Positions 24,681 to 37,235 of a stretch of DNA of 64,000 nucleotides are shown here, piece after piece. The stretch spans positions 108,565,121 to 108,629,120 of the forward strand of contig CM038222.1 in assembly GCA_021442155.1 (NCBI GenBank), read 5' to 3'. Numbering within the stretch: the first letter of the stretch is position 1; each line of letters begins with the position of its first letter. A program made the translations under genes and the position numbers. The notes under the pieces were generated by a model. It saw nothing but the letters and a program-made list of their open reading frames with translations, was not told where the DNA came from and searched no databases. Source of the DNA: Cymbidium sinense (taxonomy: Eukaryota > Streptophyta > Magnoliopsida > Asparagales > Orchidaceae).

Positions 24681-26039
24681 ACTTATTTGATTTTACTCCT
24701 ATGTATTTTGATATTAGAATTTGGATAGAACTTTAATATACATGTACTAATAATTGAATTAAATAAAATACAAATTCTAAATATATGCATTCATCATCAT
24801 TTAAGTGTGCCAAAATATGTTATATGTATAGATATGCTTAAGTGTGAAATCATATGCATGTTACATGTGATGGAAAGGGATGATTTGATATATGTCATGT
24901 GATAGTAATTTAATTATATTGGTCTTAAGATGCCTTTCATATTGAATAAGATTATTTAAAGTTAACCCAAAGTTGAGATTAATAAAAAAATATTTAATAA
25001 GCCATTCATTAAAGAGAACTAAATCATAAAAATGTGCTTTAGAAAATAGCTTAAGGTAGGGATGAAAGAGGACAACTCTCTTTCTTCTCTTTATAACACT
25101 TAGATACTAAGCATAAATCAAATGAAATAAAACAAAACATAAATTAAAACTCATAAACCAACTAAACAACTTCAAGTGGAACCAACCTTTATGTTAAATT
25201 AAATTCTTCCACACTTAGAAAATCATAACTCTAATACTTAGTTAACACATACTACATAAAGCCTTAGCATACACATTAAAACTAAGCTACCACTTTTAGT
25301 CCTAAGTTAGGATGGTGTATGTGTGATGTTATGTTTTATTTTATGATGTAATATTTTAGACTGGATGTTAGGGTGTATGGCTCGTAGACTAGATGTTAGG
25401 TCGTTATTAGTCTAATATTATTTTCTATAGGGGTTAAGGGGTTGCTTAAAAATAAATATAAATTTTATCTTTGTAGGTTTCTTATGCCCCTAAGCATAAT
25501 CCACATTAGGACATGTGGGCTTGGTTACCCATGTGCAGGGTACTAAGTCCAAATTATAAAATATAATTACTTGGGATATATGTATGTTTACCTAATCTAT
25601 ATTTTGTAGGTGTAGTTAGATTTACTTTTCCCATAAAAATATAATTTTGTAATAGAAATTAGGATTAGTGCTATGGGAGATTAGGATGAGTAGTGGCTAG
25701 AAGGCTTACTCCTGGGGTGCCCTGTAATGCCTTTGGAGCAAATTAAAACTAAAGAAGGAGAAGGAAGATATGAAGACATGAAGAAGTGAAGACCCCCATA
25801 GGATGTATTCAATTTCTAATTGTAATTATTCTTTTATGTTCTGGGTTGTATAAGGGTAGAGCTCGACTATCCACTTTTCTCTTTTCAGGATGTACGGCGG
25901 TACCCGGTCACACCAACCTTTTATTCTTTTGTGGTAGTCTATAAAATTGTTTGATGTTTTGTTTAGATTGCACATTATAACTGCATGATTTTTATAGTTT
26001 CTTAATGATTGATGTTTTAATGTGCGGCCTGGATGCGGT

Positions 26040-27340
26040 AGACTCTTAGAATAAAATTAATTTTTCTACCCAACTAATAACTCATAATTAAAATTTTAAA
26101 CAACTCATAACTCCCAATAAATCCTAGGCTCTAAACAAGATAAATAAAAGATTTAACAACCCCTTAGCTATATGTTGTATGTCTAACATCATGCATATGA
26201 CCTTGAATCACTCTTGCTAAATGAGGGCCTCCATTTCAACACTTTAGGGATCGCTTGACCTATGAGAGTAACCTTTTATGATGGAGCTTCACCCTCTCTC
26301 TTTTGATTTGGTCAATAACCTACTTTATCATGCATTTAAGCATAAGAAATCCTAAAGCCTTTGTATAAAATATTATGTCAAAATAAAATAAAAATTGTTA
26401 AGATTTGTATTTTTAGATTAAGTCATATGCTCATACCACTCATGCTCTAATCTCTTAAGGAGTGGGTTTAGGACTTTAGTTTTCTTTCCAATTAAATAAA
26501 AAGCCTAACCATCTTGCAATTTCATAAGATCGGACTACATGGTTTTAGATTATAGGAGGTGTTAGCTGGTGACCACCCTAGACAGTTGTAAGTCCAAAGG
26601 TCGGATGGGTTTATTCTCTCTTGTAGAGATAAACCCTTATGTCCCCTTTCGCTTAGATTTAGGTCGTGTTTTAGCTTATCCTGAAGCTCCCTAAATTTAG
26701 GATATGAGGTTTCTATTTCTCTTAGGCTACAAGCATAAATCCTCACCTCTTAAGAATTTTCATGATCTTGTATTGATGGATTATAAGCCCTACCAATCTA
26801 ATAAAAATTTAACTCAAACGAAATAAATCTCTTCAATTTCAAACATATAAAGCCTCACAATTGGATAGGTTGGAATGCTCACTAGGCTTTTTAGTGTCAT
26901 GAGTATTTTCTACTTACTCTCCTTTAGATTCTAAAATAAGTCTTCCAATTGAACGATCCCATTTGATTTTCCAAATAACCAATTCTTTAATAGTCTTAAC
27001 CTTGAAATATTTTGAGATAATAATTGTCTACTTTAATCGAGAGTATTCTTAAGAAATCTCACTTCCTAGGATGAAATTAACTATGGAGGCTCTCCTCCAT
27101 AGGGAACTAAAGAACCTGACATAAAATAAACCCTACTTTACCTTTCCATGTAAAGTACAAGAAAGATCTCTAGTATATTTGAAGACCCATCATACCTTAG
27201 GAGTCCTTCTTAGGTGATGAGGTCCATTGTAGGGTGTTGTCTCTATCTTTCGAGATAGTATATCATACCTTAAATATCATACTTGATCATTTCAATAAGC
27301 ACCCCCTACAATCTACATGCCGTCCACCCCACATCTAAAA
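26040..27340 (+). repeat. Module M, copy 2, beside U4
   Basis: It aligns by eye with 5060-6365 along its whole length: GGTAGACTCTTAGAATAAAAT at the start, AACCCCTTAGCTATATG near 26157, a CTCTTGTAGAGATAAACC stretch near 26617, the hairpin at 27082-27101, and TTTCGAGATAGTATATCAT near 27258. No gene is present. Confidence 0.8.
27082..27101. other. Short hairpin of module M, copy 2
   Basis: TATGGAGG and CCTCCATA form a perfect 8-bp stem. Relative to the other copies, an A-T pair replaces the G-C or G-T pair. Confidence 0.6.
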
Positions 27341-27394
27341 ATAAACACCACAGTAGTCAACATGATTTGATTTTATTTAATTTAATATGATTTG

Positions 27395-28400
27395 ATATGA
27401 TATGGACCCTATTGGTATGCGATGGATCGCACTAAGAAGGTGCTATGTAAGCTTGGGCCTATCTCAGATTTATCGATCCAAAGGGGTAATCTACCAACTG
27501 AAGGGTATGAATATCCAATCTAAGGGTTTCCTTTCAGTGTGCAATGATTATGCTAGGAAGAAAGCACAGGGACTTACATCTTTCAAAATAGAAATAACCA
27601 CTACGGTGACTTGTTGATGGCACAACAAATCAGACCCGACCTAGGGCGACTACTAAGTGAGTGCTATTGGGGATCTTACCTCAACTTGAGAGTGGTCAAC
27701 ATGATTTGAATTGATTTAATTTGATATGATTTGATATGATATGAACCATATCAGTGTTTGATGGACTGCACTAATAAGGGGCTATGTATGCCTAAGCCAA
27801 TCTCAAATTTATCGGTCCAAAGGGGTAGTCTACCGGCTGAAGGGTAGGACTATCCAACCTAAGGGTTGCCTTTCAGCATGCAACGACTATGCTAGGAAGA
27901 AAGCGCAGAGACTTACATCTTCCAAAATAGAAACAACCACTGGAGTGACTTATTGATGGCACAATAAATCAAACCCGACCTAGGGAGACTACTAAGTGAG
28001 TGTCGCTGGGGGTCTTATCTCGACTCAAGAGTAGTCAAGGAGATTCCTATAGGGAGTTTTGTTGACACTATCCTAAAGATAGGATGCCTTCTTGGGAAAA
28101 GATGCCACTAAGGGTGTCATCCTAATCCACAAGCGATTATAATTAATTTATTTATATGTTTGTGTGGATCACACTAAGAAGGAGCCATGGGGGCCTTAGC
28201 CTGTCTTAGATTTACTGGCCCAAGGGAGAGTCTGTACATCCGCAGTATAGAACTTCCAACCAAAGGGGTGGTTACTATGAAAGGGGGATTGTCCAATCCT
28301 AAAGTAACTCGGGTAGCATCTAGATGGGGTCGCAAAGGACATGATCCAAATAGAGTGCCCACAGGGGAGGTGTCATTAGGGGCATTATCCTGATTCCTAA
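27395..28400 (+). repeat. Tandem array of repeat R (two full copies and one partial)
   Basis: Copies begin near 27400 and 27746, about 346 bp apart. Shared words include GATGGA(T/C)(C/T)GCACTAA, CTACC, GAAGGGTA, CAGGGACTTACATCTT and GACCCGACCTAGGG. A third, shortened and diverged copy occupies 28150-28400. A link at 28040-28130 carries GTTGACACTATCC and GATAGGATGCC, the latter recurring near 37111. Small frames in the array (27402-27617, 28187-28393) are not conserved. Confidence 0.85.
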
Positions 28401-28439
28401 AAAAGAAAACCTATAGGTATATGTGGTGTTTGTTTGTGA

Positions 28440-29735
28440 TATGTGTATGGGGGACACTACATAGATCTAAGGGTGTACTTATTGAGATGATCAGGTATGA
28501 CATTAAGGAATGGTGCACTATCTCAAAAGATAAACATCACAACCTTACAATAGACCTAATCACCTAATAAAGACTCCTAAGTCATGATGGATCTTCGAAT
28601 AAACCAGAGCTTTTTTCCCTACTTTACTTAGATGAATAAAGTAAGATTTATATTAAAATAGGTTCTAAAGTTCTTTATGGGGGCAAGCCCCCATAGTTAA
28701 TTACATCTTAATAAAGGTAAATTTCTTAGGAATACTCTTGATTAAAGTAGGTAATTATTATCTCCAAAGATTTCAAAGATATGACTATCAATAAATTGGC
28801 TATATTTGGAAAAAAAATCAATCGGGATAGATCAAAAGGAGAGACTTATTATCGAAGCCAAAGAAGATGAGTAGAGAATGCTCATGATACTAGGAAACCT
28901 AATGAGCATTCCAATCTCTCCTATGGTTGAGCTTTATATGTTTGAACTTGAATATAATTATTTGTTTGTGTTGAATTTTATTAGAAGGCTAGGAATTATA
29001 ATCCCATAATACAATATTGTGGAAATGCCAAAGAGGTGAGGATTTATGTTTGTAGCCCGAGGAAAATAGCAACCTCAGATCCTAAATCTAGGGAGCTTTA
29101 GCGAGGGCCAATGTACATCGTAAATCTAAGTGAAGATGGGTATATGGTTTACCTCCACAAGATAGCTGACTATTGAACTTATAACTGCTTGGAGTGGCAG
29201 GCAGCTAACTCCTCCTACACTTTGAAACCATGTGATCAAGTCATATGATTTTGCAAGATAGTTGGGTTGTTATTATTTAGAAAGAAACTAAAGTACTTAA
29301 ACTCACTCCCTAAGAGACTAGAGCATGAGTGGTTTGAGTATTGATTTAGTCTAATGCAAATCTTTCAATTTTTATTTGATTTTGGACTTTTCATTTTGAC
29401 AAAGGCCATAGGATTTTTATGTCTAAATGCATGTTGAAATGAGATTAGTGGCTAAATTAGAGAGAAATAGATGTTTTCCACCACAGGGGAGACCCTTAAA
29501 AGTTAAGTATTCTCCTATCGTGCAAGGATGGAAACCCTCTCTTAGAAAAAGTGAAATAATATGGATGCATGATATTAGACATACAACATCCAGCTAAGGG
29601 GTTGCTAAATCTTTTAATTATCTTGATTTAATAGCTAGGCTTTAAGTGAGGTTATGAGTTATTTAGAAAATTTAGTAATGAGTTATAGTTATGGTTGAAA
29701 GTTTATTTTTCCTTAACAGCCTAATCGGATCTAGG
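28440..29735 (-). repeat. Module M, copy 3, inverted, beside U5
   Basis: This is the reverse complement of the other M copies, with landmarks in mirrored order: GCACTATCTCAAAAGATA near 28513, the hairpin at 28676-28695, CTCTTAGGGAGTGAG-type sequence on the other strand near 29310, and CAGCTAAGGGGTTG near 29592. Confidence 0.8.
28676..28695. other. Short hairpin of module M, copy 3
   Basis: TATGGGGGCAAGCCCCCATA is a perfect 9-bp stem with a 2-nt loop. Confidence 0.7.
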
Positions 29736-31084
29736 TCACACATTAAATCATCATATATGAAGAAACTAGAAAAAGACATACCATTTCTATTCTGTAATTA
29801 TAAACAAAACATCAAACAATTTTATAAATCTAATGCAAGAGAATAATAGGTCGGTGCGATCGGGTATCACTGTACAACCCGAAAAGAGAAATGGGTAGCC
29901 GAGCTCTACCCTTATACAACTTGGTATATGAAAGAATAATTACAAATTATACGAATGAATAAATGTTATGGGGGGTCTTCTTATCTTCATATCTCCATGT
30001 CTCCTTCATTTCTTCATTTGGATTTGCTTGCTTAAAAAGCATCACGAGGTCTCCCAAAATAAAGCCTTCTAGCCTCTGCTCATCCTAATCCCCCATAACA
30101 CTAATCCTAATTCCTAATGCAGAATTACATTAAAAGAATAGGAAAAGTAAATCTAACTACACCTGCAAAATAAGTGTTAGCTAAACACAGCATACAACCC
30201 AAGCAGTTATATGAATAATTTGGACTTAGCACCCTGCACATGGGTAACTAAGTCCACCTGTCCTAATCTAGATTATGCTTAGGGGTTAAGCAACCTGCAA
30301 AAGAGAGCATTTATATTTATTTTAAGTACCCCTTAAGCACAATCTCTTATAGAAAATATGATTAGACTAATCACAGCTTAGCATCCAGTCTACGAAGCAT
30401 ACACCCTAACATCCAATCTACAACAATACATCATAAAACCAAACATACATCACTCCATACACCGCCCTAACATAAAGCTAGAAGTGGTGATTTTATTCTA
30501 AGGTGTGTGTATTAAGGCTCATGTTGTATGCCTTAATTATACTTTGTTGTAATTTTCTAAGCATGAAGGGATTGATTATTTTATTTTAAGTGGCTTAATT
30601 GATTTGCAAGTTTTACTTAATATTTTCTTTTGTTTCACTTAATTTACACTTAATAACTAAGTGTTATAAAGAAAAGAAAAGAGAGGATCACTCTCTTTTA
30701 TCCCTACCTTAAGTCATATCTAAAGCAAATTAATTAAATGAATTCTATTTAATGAATGACTTATTACATATTTTAATTAATTCTAGGTTTAGGTTTACTT
30801 TAAATAATCTCATTCAATAAGAAAGACATCTGAAGATTAATTGAAATTAATTACTATCACATAACACATGTCTATTAATTTCTTTTCATCGCATGTAGCA
30901 TGCATATAACTAGGTCCTAAACATATCTATACATATAATATATGTTGGCACACTTAAATGATGAATATGAACATGTATGTTTAAATTTTATATTTTTCTT
31001 TTGATTGAATTATTTTTATCATATTAATTTAAAGCCCTATCTAAATTCTTATGCAAAAGTACTTAGGAATGAAGTTAAATAGGT

Positions 31085-31460
31085 ATGTGTCACTGTTAAC
31101 CAAGGAAGTGAGATAATCAAATGACCTCCTTGGGGCTAACTAAAGCCTCGTATTCCTGGGATGTCTAAACTATATAAGCATTTGCATTCAAATACATCTA
31201 AGCTTGCATACATGAATGTAAGAAAGATAGCTTTTAATCACATGATTAATTTATTCTATCGCCTAAACAATTGCAAATGCATGTGTTTTGGTAAAATAAA
31301 GAGGGGTTTTGGTCCATAATTAAGTACACACACATGTATAAGAGATATGAGCTAGTATATGTCATTATTAACCAAGAAAGTGAGATAATCAAATGAACTC
31401 CTTGGAGCTACTTAAAGCCTCGTATTTCCGGAGTGTCCAGACCAACTATTTGCTTTGCTC
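31085..31460 (+). repeat. Internal sub-repeats of U5 (two copies)
   Basis: AACCAAGGAAGTGAGATAATC with CTCCTTGG and TTAAAGCCTCGTATT or near variants starts near 31097 and 31371. Confidence 0.85.
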
Positions 31461-33139
31461 AAATACATATGAATATACACACAAACAAAGAAGAACAAAC
31501 CATGCAAAAGTTGTGTTTTATTTGATTAAAAAGATTTATGTACATGGAGTAAAGTCTTACTTAAATTCTAATATTGAAAGGAAAGAACTTTACTCCATAT
31601 ACTTAAGCTATAATCATTTGCATTTCCTAGGTATTCATAACTAGCATTTATAGCATATGTAATCATTTATTTATAAGATTTGGAAAATAGATTTGGATTT
31701 ACTAATGATAGTAGCCACACATATATTAATTAGAATCAACACATGCAAGCTTAACATAAAGGAAATCATTTATTTTTAATTAATTTTTGAAGAAAAGAAT
31801 GCATGAATTAAGTGGCATATAACAATTTAATATGATTGGAAAGAAATAAAGAAACACAAGCATGTAATTTCATTCAATCCAACTAATTCCTAAGGACAAT
31901 CATATCAAATAAGTTTACTTAAAATAAATCAAAGCTCCTTAATGTAACTTTTGATTTTATATTTAACTTGATTTAAGGGATGTGAGAAAGGTTTGCTAAT
32001 CCTAATCCCATTCCCCATATGTGTGAGTTAATTTGATTTAATAAGAGCAATTAGATTTATTTTATGGATTGATTAAGTTAAGCATGGATTAAGTCATTTA
32101 ATTAAACCCTTACCTATCTTACCTTAAGGTAATTGATTAAATAATTATGAACTAATGTAATATATAAATGAATGAGAGAGTAAATAGTAATGCTCCTATG
32201 AAATTAAAGGGTCCTAATATAATTAGCTCATAATCATTTACTAATTAAGCTTAAGGAACTATTTTAATTACTTATATGATTTTCTCACACATGTGAGCTA
32301 ATCATAATTTCATTAAGCCTCTTAGGTTCTTGAACACCTAAAGTTCTACCCAAGATGAATTAAAGGAGAAAATAGATTTAATTAGATTTTTAAATTAAAT
32401 GATTAAATGATTAATCCGTTAATTCATTTCTCCTTTAATTAGTTATCCAAGTTAATTGATTATCTTTTGAAATGAGATGGCTTAAGGGAAAAGGTTGGAA
32501 AAGGGGTCCCAACCTAATTCCATGAATCAGCCATTGGATCAAGCATGATTTAATATGATTTAGATTTTAATTTAGCCAATTAAGTCATTAATTAATTAAT
32601 TAACCATTAATTAGCATTTTTGGTTGAATAGAGAAGGAAACTTAGGGGAAAGATTAGGAGGAAAGCCCCAAACCAATTCCCTAGGTCCCCTCTTACTATT
32701 TAATAGTGATTAGGGAGTCCAAATAATTACTTAATTACTGTTCATGTGCTTAATTATCCTTTAATCAAGTTAAGAGGGTAATTAAGGCTTAATTAATCAA
32801 TAATCCTAATTTAATAACTAATAAATTCTAAGAAAATTAGAGGAGGCAGCAGTCATCCACTCAAATATTCTCAAAAATTTTAGGATCAATCACTTGAGAG
32901 ATTAGAGAGTAATTAAGCTAATTAAGTTTTTAATTAAACCCTAATTAAACTATATTTACTATTCAAAACTAATTGAAAGTATTTTTATTAAATCCTCTTC
33001 TAAAATATCTTTAAAATGAGCTATTATTTCTATTTTTGGATTTTTCTACAATTAGTTATGAATTATAGAAGTTTTAGCCTTAAAATATATTATTAATCCT
33101 TAATTAAAGCTAATCCCGCTGGTGCCACATGGCGAGCTA

Positions 33140-33184
33140 ACGCGGTGAACTTTTCACGTGGCGTCATGGGATTGGTTATTTAAG
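33140..33184 (+). promoter_or_regulatory. Promoter-like element of U5
   Basis: CTAACGCGG, TTTCACGTGGCGTCA and TATTTAAG (33177-33184) repeat the arrangement of the other units, with the likely direction rightward. Confidence 0.5.
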
Positions 33185-33326
33185 TTGTCACATCCATGCG
33201 CCAAGTCAGCTGGCAGTGAACGCGACATTGATCTCTGCCGTCCGATCTCGGATTAGACAGCGTAGATCAAACCTGCGACATAAAGGGAAGAAATGAGGGA
33301 GATCTAGCGTGATCTGATCAGAGTCG

Positions 33327-33350
33327 TCCGTTCCAATCATGCGAAACGGA
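33327..33350. other. Hairpin in the U5 island
   Basis: TCCGTTCC (33327-33334) can pair with GAAACGGA (33343-33350) with one mismatch. The core pairs TCCGTT/AACGGA replace TCCATT/AATGGA of U3. Confidence 0.5.
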
Positions 33351-34177
33351 TGGCCCATGATCCTTCTTCTTACGAGCGACAAACGATGGAGCCTATCCAT
33401 CGTGGATCGCTTGAGCTGAGCTCACTCGAGCTCAGATTCACTCCAAACTCCCTCACCTTCACGCGAAGGATCCACAAGGATCCAACGACTAGGATGGGCA
33501 TACAAATTTCCTTCAGAAAACACCAACAAAATTTTCATATATCTATGATTTTGAGGAATTACCTCACCGGAGCTCAAGACCGACGATGGGATCGATGGAG
33601 GTAGCTTCATCTAGTAGAGATGATGCCTTGTTGAGAAGCAATCAAGCCAATTCCACTTGGTTCGCTTGGTTGGTCGAAAATGGAATTTTGGAGCTTTGGT
33701 CTCAATCAAACTCCTTGCTCTAGTGGGTTTGGAACTCGGGGGAAGCATCAAGTAGCCTCGACAATGTATGGAGATGGTGTATGAATGAGCAATTGAGCTT
33801 TGGTGGTGAATTGAGGGAGTTTGGATCAAAGGTTGCCTCCCCTATTTCAATTTTGCACAGGAGGAAGGAATTCCGAGAGTGGGAAGCTTGGAATCGCTCT
33901 AGAACTCTCAAGGAAGCTCAGAATTGGGTTTGGAAGCTCGCACGAAGAGAATTCTATGCAATCTTGTTCAAATTGAGGGGGTATACCCACTAATTTGCTG
34001 AGTTAGACGGACATGATGGCTTCCCATTTTTCGGCCAGACAACCGCCATCAAAGCGCCAGAGAGGTCTCAATCAGGTCAATGTGGATCGATTGGGTTGGA
34101 GGAACTCATGGGAGGTGGCTCAAGATCTGATATGGGGAGATTGTCTTGGATTGATCCCTTGGGTGCTCAGTTTGTAT

Positions 34178-34201
34178 GGGAGGTGAGTTAACTCACCTCC
34201 C
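34178..34201. other. Perfect 24-bp palindrome in U5
   Basis: GAGGTGAGTTAACTCACCTC with two further G/C pairs on each side is its own reverse complement. U3 and U4 carry it with one mismatch. Confidence 0.9.
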
Positions 34202-34379
34202 CTTGGTCCATGGCTGACCTAGCTTGGATTAGGTGGCTTAAGTGGTTAGGTGCACCCTCATTTGGGTGAGTGAGGACTACGAAGGTGATGGGAGAGTGGA
34301 TTTTACCATTTATGGGTGGAATCCAATGTGAAGAAAGCTTAACCAATGGATTACGGCTTGGGTGGGGCCTACTTGGCTT

Positions 34380-36200
34380 TTGGGTTGACTTTGGGCTGAC
34401 CTAGGGTCAATTTGGGTCAGGTTTGATTAGCCATCAAAGTCCCATGGGTTGGTTTTATGGGTTTTGGCTTCATTTGGTCAAATGGGTTCATATGGGTTCA
34501 TGTTGGGTTGGGTTGACCAATTGGTCAAATTGGATCAAACCAAGGCTTGGGTTAGGTTCAAATGATGATTTGAAGAGTTCTAGTTCAATTGGTTCCAATT
34601 AATTTATCTTAGGTTTGATTTTGGCCCACTTGGATTCATATAAATCAAATGGGCTAAGTTGACCAATTTGACCAATTTGACCAAATTGGGTTGGGTGTTG
34701 GTTCATGTTTAATTGGTTAATTGAAAATGATTGTAGGTTTTGGTTTGAATCAATTTGGGTTTAATTTGGATTTTGGCCAATTTGACCTTTTAGGTTAATT
34801 TGGGCTAGGTTGGGTCAAGTTGACCAATTGGTCAAATTAGGCTCAATTATGCCTTTGGTCAAGTTCAATAAATGATTTGGAATGAACTTGAGTCATTGGT
34901 TGCAATCAATTTGAGTTAGATCATGATTTGACCCATTTTGGCCTTTTAGGTCAATTTGGGTCAACTTGGGTCAAATGGCCAATTGGGTTTGGTTTGGCTC
35001 AATTGAGGGTCAAGTCATGTTCAATCATTGATCATGAGTTGGTTTGAATCAATGGTTTTAATCAATTTGGTGTATGGTGAGTTTTAGCTAGTTTAGATTT
35101 TATTTGGGCTAAAGGTTGACTTAGTCAAAGGACCAAGTTGACTTGGTTTGACCCAATTTAAGGTGATTAGCCATCCTAGGATGATTATTAATCATGATAT
35201 TAGGTTAAGATGGGCTTGGTTCAATCCAATTTGGGTTGGATTAGAACTTGGCTCAAAAAGGCCCTTTAGGCCACTTTGGGTCAAGTGGACCTAAATCGGT
35301 TAATTGATTTTATTTTGGCTTGTTTTAAGTTTAGTTGAACTCATATATGAGCCTAGGATTGAAATATAAATCTAACTGCAATCAATTTGGAATCTAAATG
35401 GATTTTGACTCATTTGAAGTTTTCAAGTTAGAGGGCTAACTTGGGCTTGACTTGGGTTGACTTGAGTTTGGTTTGATGATTGTATGTTTTGTTTATATTT
35501 GAATAAGTGATTAAAGAAATGATTGATTCAAGAAAAAATTTATTGATTTTGGCTTGAATTGGATAGGATTTGGCCAAGTCCAAGAAATTGGCTTAAAAGG
35601 CTTGAATTGGGTTTTGGTTTGATCTTGGGTTTGGTTTAAGCTATTTGAATTTATATTTCATTTATATTTGGGGATATAAATGAAGATATAAATGATTTAT
35701 GAGAAAATCACTTGAATTTGGAGTGATTTGGAAGCAAATTTGATCAAGTTCATGGAGGTAGGTCAAAAGAGCTAAGGAGGAAATCAATTTAGTTTGATCT
35801 ATTTTTAGTCATTAGAATGTGGGCTTCATTTATATTTGTGAATATAATTGATGAAATAATTGACTTATAAAGAAATCTATCAAGTTTGGGTTGATTTGCA
35901 TGAGGTTTGGCTAAGCTCATGGGGGTAGGTCCATAGGGCTTAATAAGGGATTTTTGGACTTATAGTTGATTTTGGGTTTTAATTATTTGGAATTGAGTTT
36001 GGATTTGGATTTAGATTGATTTGATAAATGATTGGGAGATTGAATTGATCTTTGAGAAAATCAATTGAATTGAATTTGGTTAAGGCTAAGGCTATGGAAT
36101 TCAATCATGAGGTTTTATGGAAAAATTTTGAGCTTGAATTTGATCATGAGATTGATTATGAGTCTTGGAAATTTGGTTTGGGTTTGGTATAAATTTGAGG
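34380..36200 (+). repeat. Degenerate GGTCAA / TTGAC tract of U5
   Basis: It has the same character as the U2 tract. The palindrome TTGACCAATTGGTCAA occurs twice, at 34513-34528 and 34820-34835. Confidence 0.8.
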
Positions 36201-36437
36201 TTTGGTTTGAGAAGGAAAGCATGGATGGATTGGGTTTAAGCTATAGGGTAGGCAAGTCTTCCTAAGTCCTTAGGGCATAACCTATTCCTATGGCTAACTC
36301 TTCCTAGTCTCTAGGCTTAGATTAAGTGTTCACCTAATCACTAGAAGTGTCTTAAGACTAAGGAGCTCTTAATGTCTATGAGAGTTCTAGATATATGATG
36401 AGGAAGTTGAGAACTCACTCCAAAAATGAGGATAATA

Positions 36438-37140
36438 GTATACGGTGGCCAATTCAAGCAGAAAGTATAGTGACTTACATCTGTCATGAGTGGTGTATCC
36501 ACCAGGTGGGTCGCTATCAGCATAACAAACATCAACCAACTTAAGGTGTCCATCGGTGTACGACGATCAATATAAGAAGAAAGCGTATGAGACTTACATC
36601 TTCATAGACGGAACTAACCATCGGGACAGTCTGTCATCGGTTAGACGGCTACTATCCGACCTAGGGTGACTACTAAGTGGGGAGTCTCAAAGAAGAATTG
36701 AACCCAAACTTAAAGTAGTAAGGAGCAAAGAAGCCACTGTGGGGCTTACCCTAATCCTCAAAGATAAACTCAACCCAGTTAGTGTATAGTGGCTAATTTA
36801 AGAAGAAAGTGTAGGGACTTATATCTTCTTAAACAAAGTCAACAACAGGTAGCTTATCGGTGCATAATAAGACATACCATACTGACAGGATGCTCATCAG
36901 TGTGTAGTGGTTATGCTAAGAAGAAAGCATAGGAGACTTACATCTCCCTAAGCATGAGACCACAAGGAGACACATTAGCTAAGTAGTGAATCAAACCCGA
37001 CCTAGAGCAGCTATTGAGTGAGGGCCGTTGAGGCATTATCTCAACTCAAAGTAGCTTGAGACAAAGAATTTGTATTTGTTTTGTTTGTGTTTGTGTTGTG
37101 TTAATAAGGGATAGGATGCCACTCGAGTTCTCTTACACCA
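36438..37140 (+). repeat. Diverged R repeats downstream of U5
   Basis: Two or three diverged copies share GACTTACATCT, CCGACCTAGGG(T/C)GACTACTAAG or its variants, and AAGAAGAAAGC. They are followed by GGGATAGGATGCCACTC near 37107. The orientation is the same as the other R copies. They lie between the end of U5 and the end of the minus-strand gypsy reading. No gene is present. Confidence 0.7.
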
Positions 37141-37235
37141 ACCTTAAACACACTATGAAAGATTCGTAGATAGAAATGCTTTTAATTTGGAAAAATTTTT
37201 GATTTAAAATAAAATTTTATTATTGATAATAATTT

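Larger units (their letters stand above)
20046..26040 (-). repeat. Unit U4: giant non-coding repeat, inverted
   Basis: U4 starts on the plus strand with TGTTGACCTCAC at 20046, the reverse complement of the ends of U2 and U3. It then shows, in mirrored order, the closing block (CTAAGAGCTCCATAGTC), a CCAAATTGACC-type tract, the palindrome at 21705, the GC island, the promoter-like element, three sub-repeats, and the GTATAAGGGTAGAGCTCG / GTACGGCGGTACCCGG block near 25850. The 126-residue frame at 21841-22221 lies in the GC island and is not preserved in U2, U3 or U5, so I do not call it a gene. Confidence 0.8.
29740..36437 (+). repeat. Unit U5: giant non-coding repeat, complete copy
   Basis: U5 starts with CACACATTAAATCATCAT, like U3, and ends near GAGGATAATA, a mutated form of TGAGGTCAACA. 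Its length is about 6.7 kb. It contains the GTGCGATCGGGTATCAC block, two sub-repeats, an AT-rich part, the G-box/TATA element, the GC island with a perfect palindrome, the GGTCAA tract and the closing block (GTGTCTTAAGACTAAGGAGC). With module M on its left it forms the right arm of a large inverted repeat with U4. No real gene is seen; the small overlapping frames at 33200-34000 lie in the GC island and are not shared with U2-U4. Confidence 0.8.

Noticed and set aside
33350..33993. Several overlapping 60-84 codon frames on both strands
   Set aside because: They contradict one another and are not shared between units, so they are chance frames in GC-balanced DNA.
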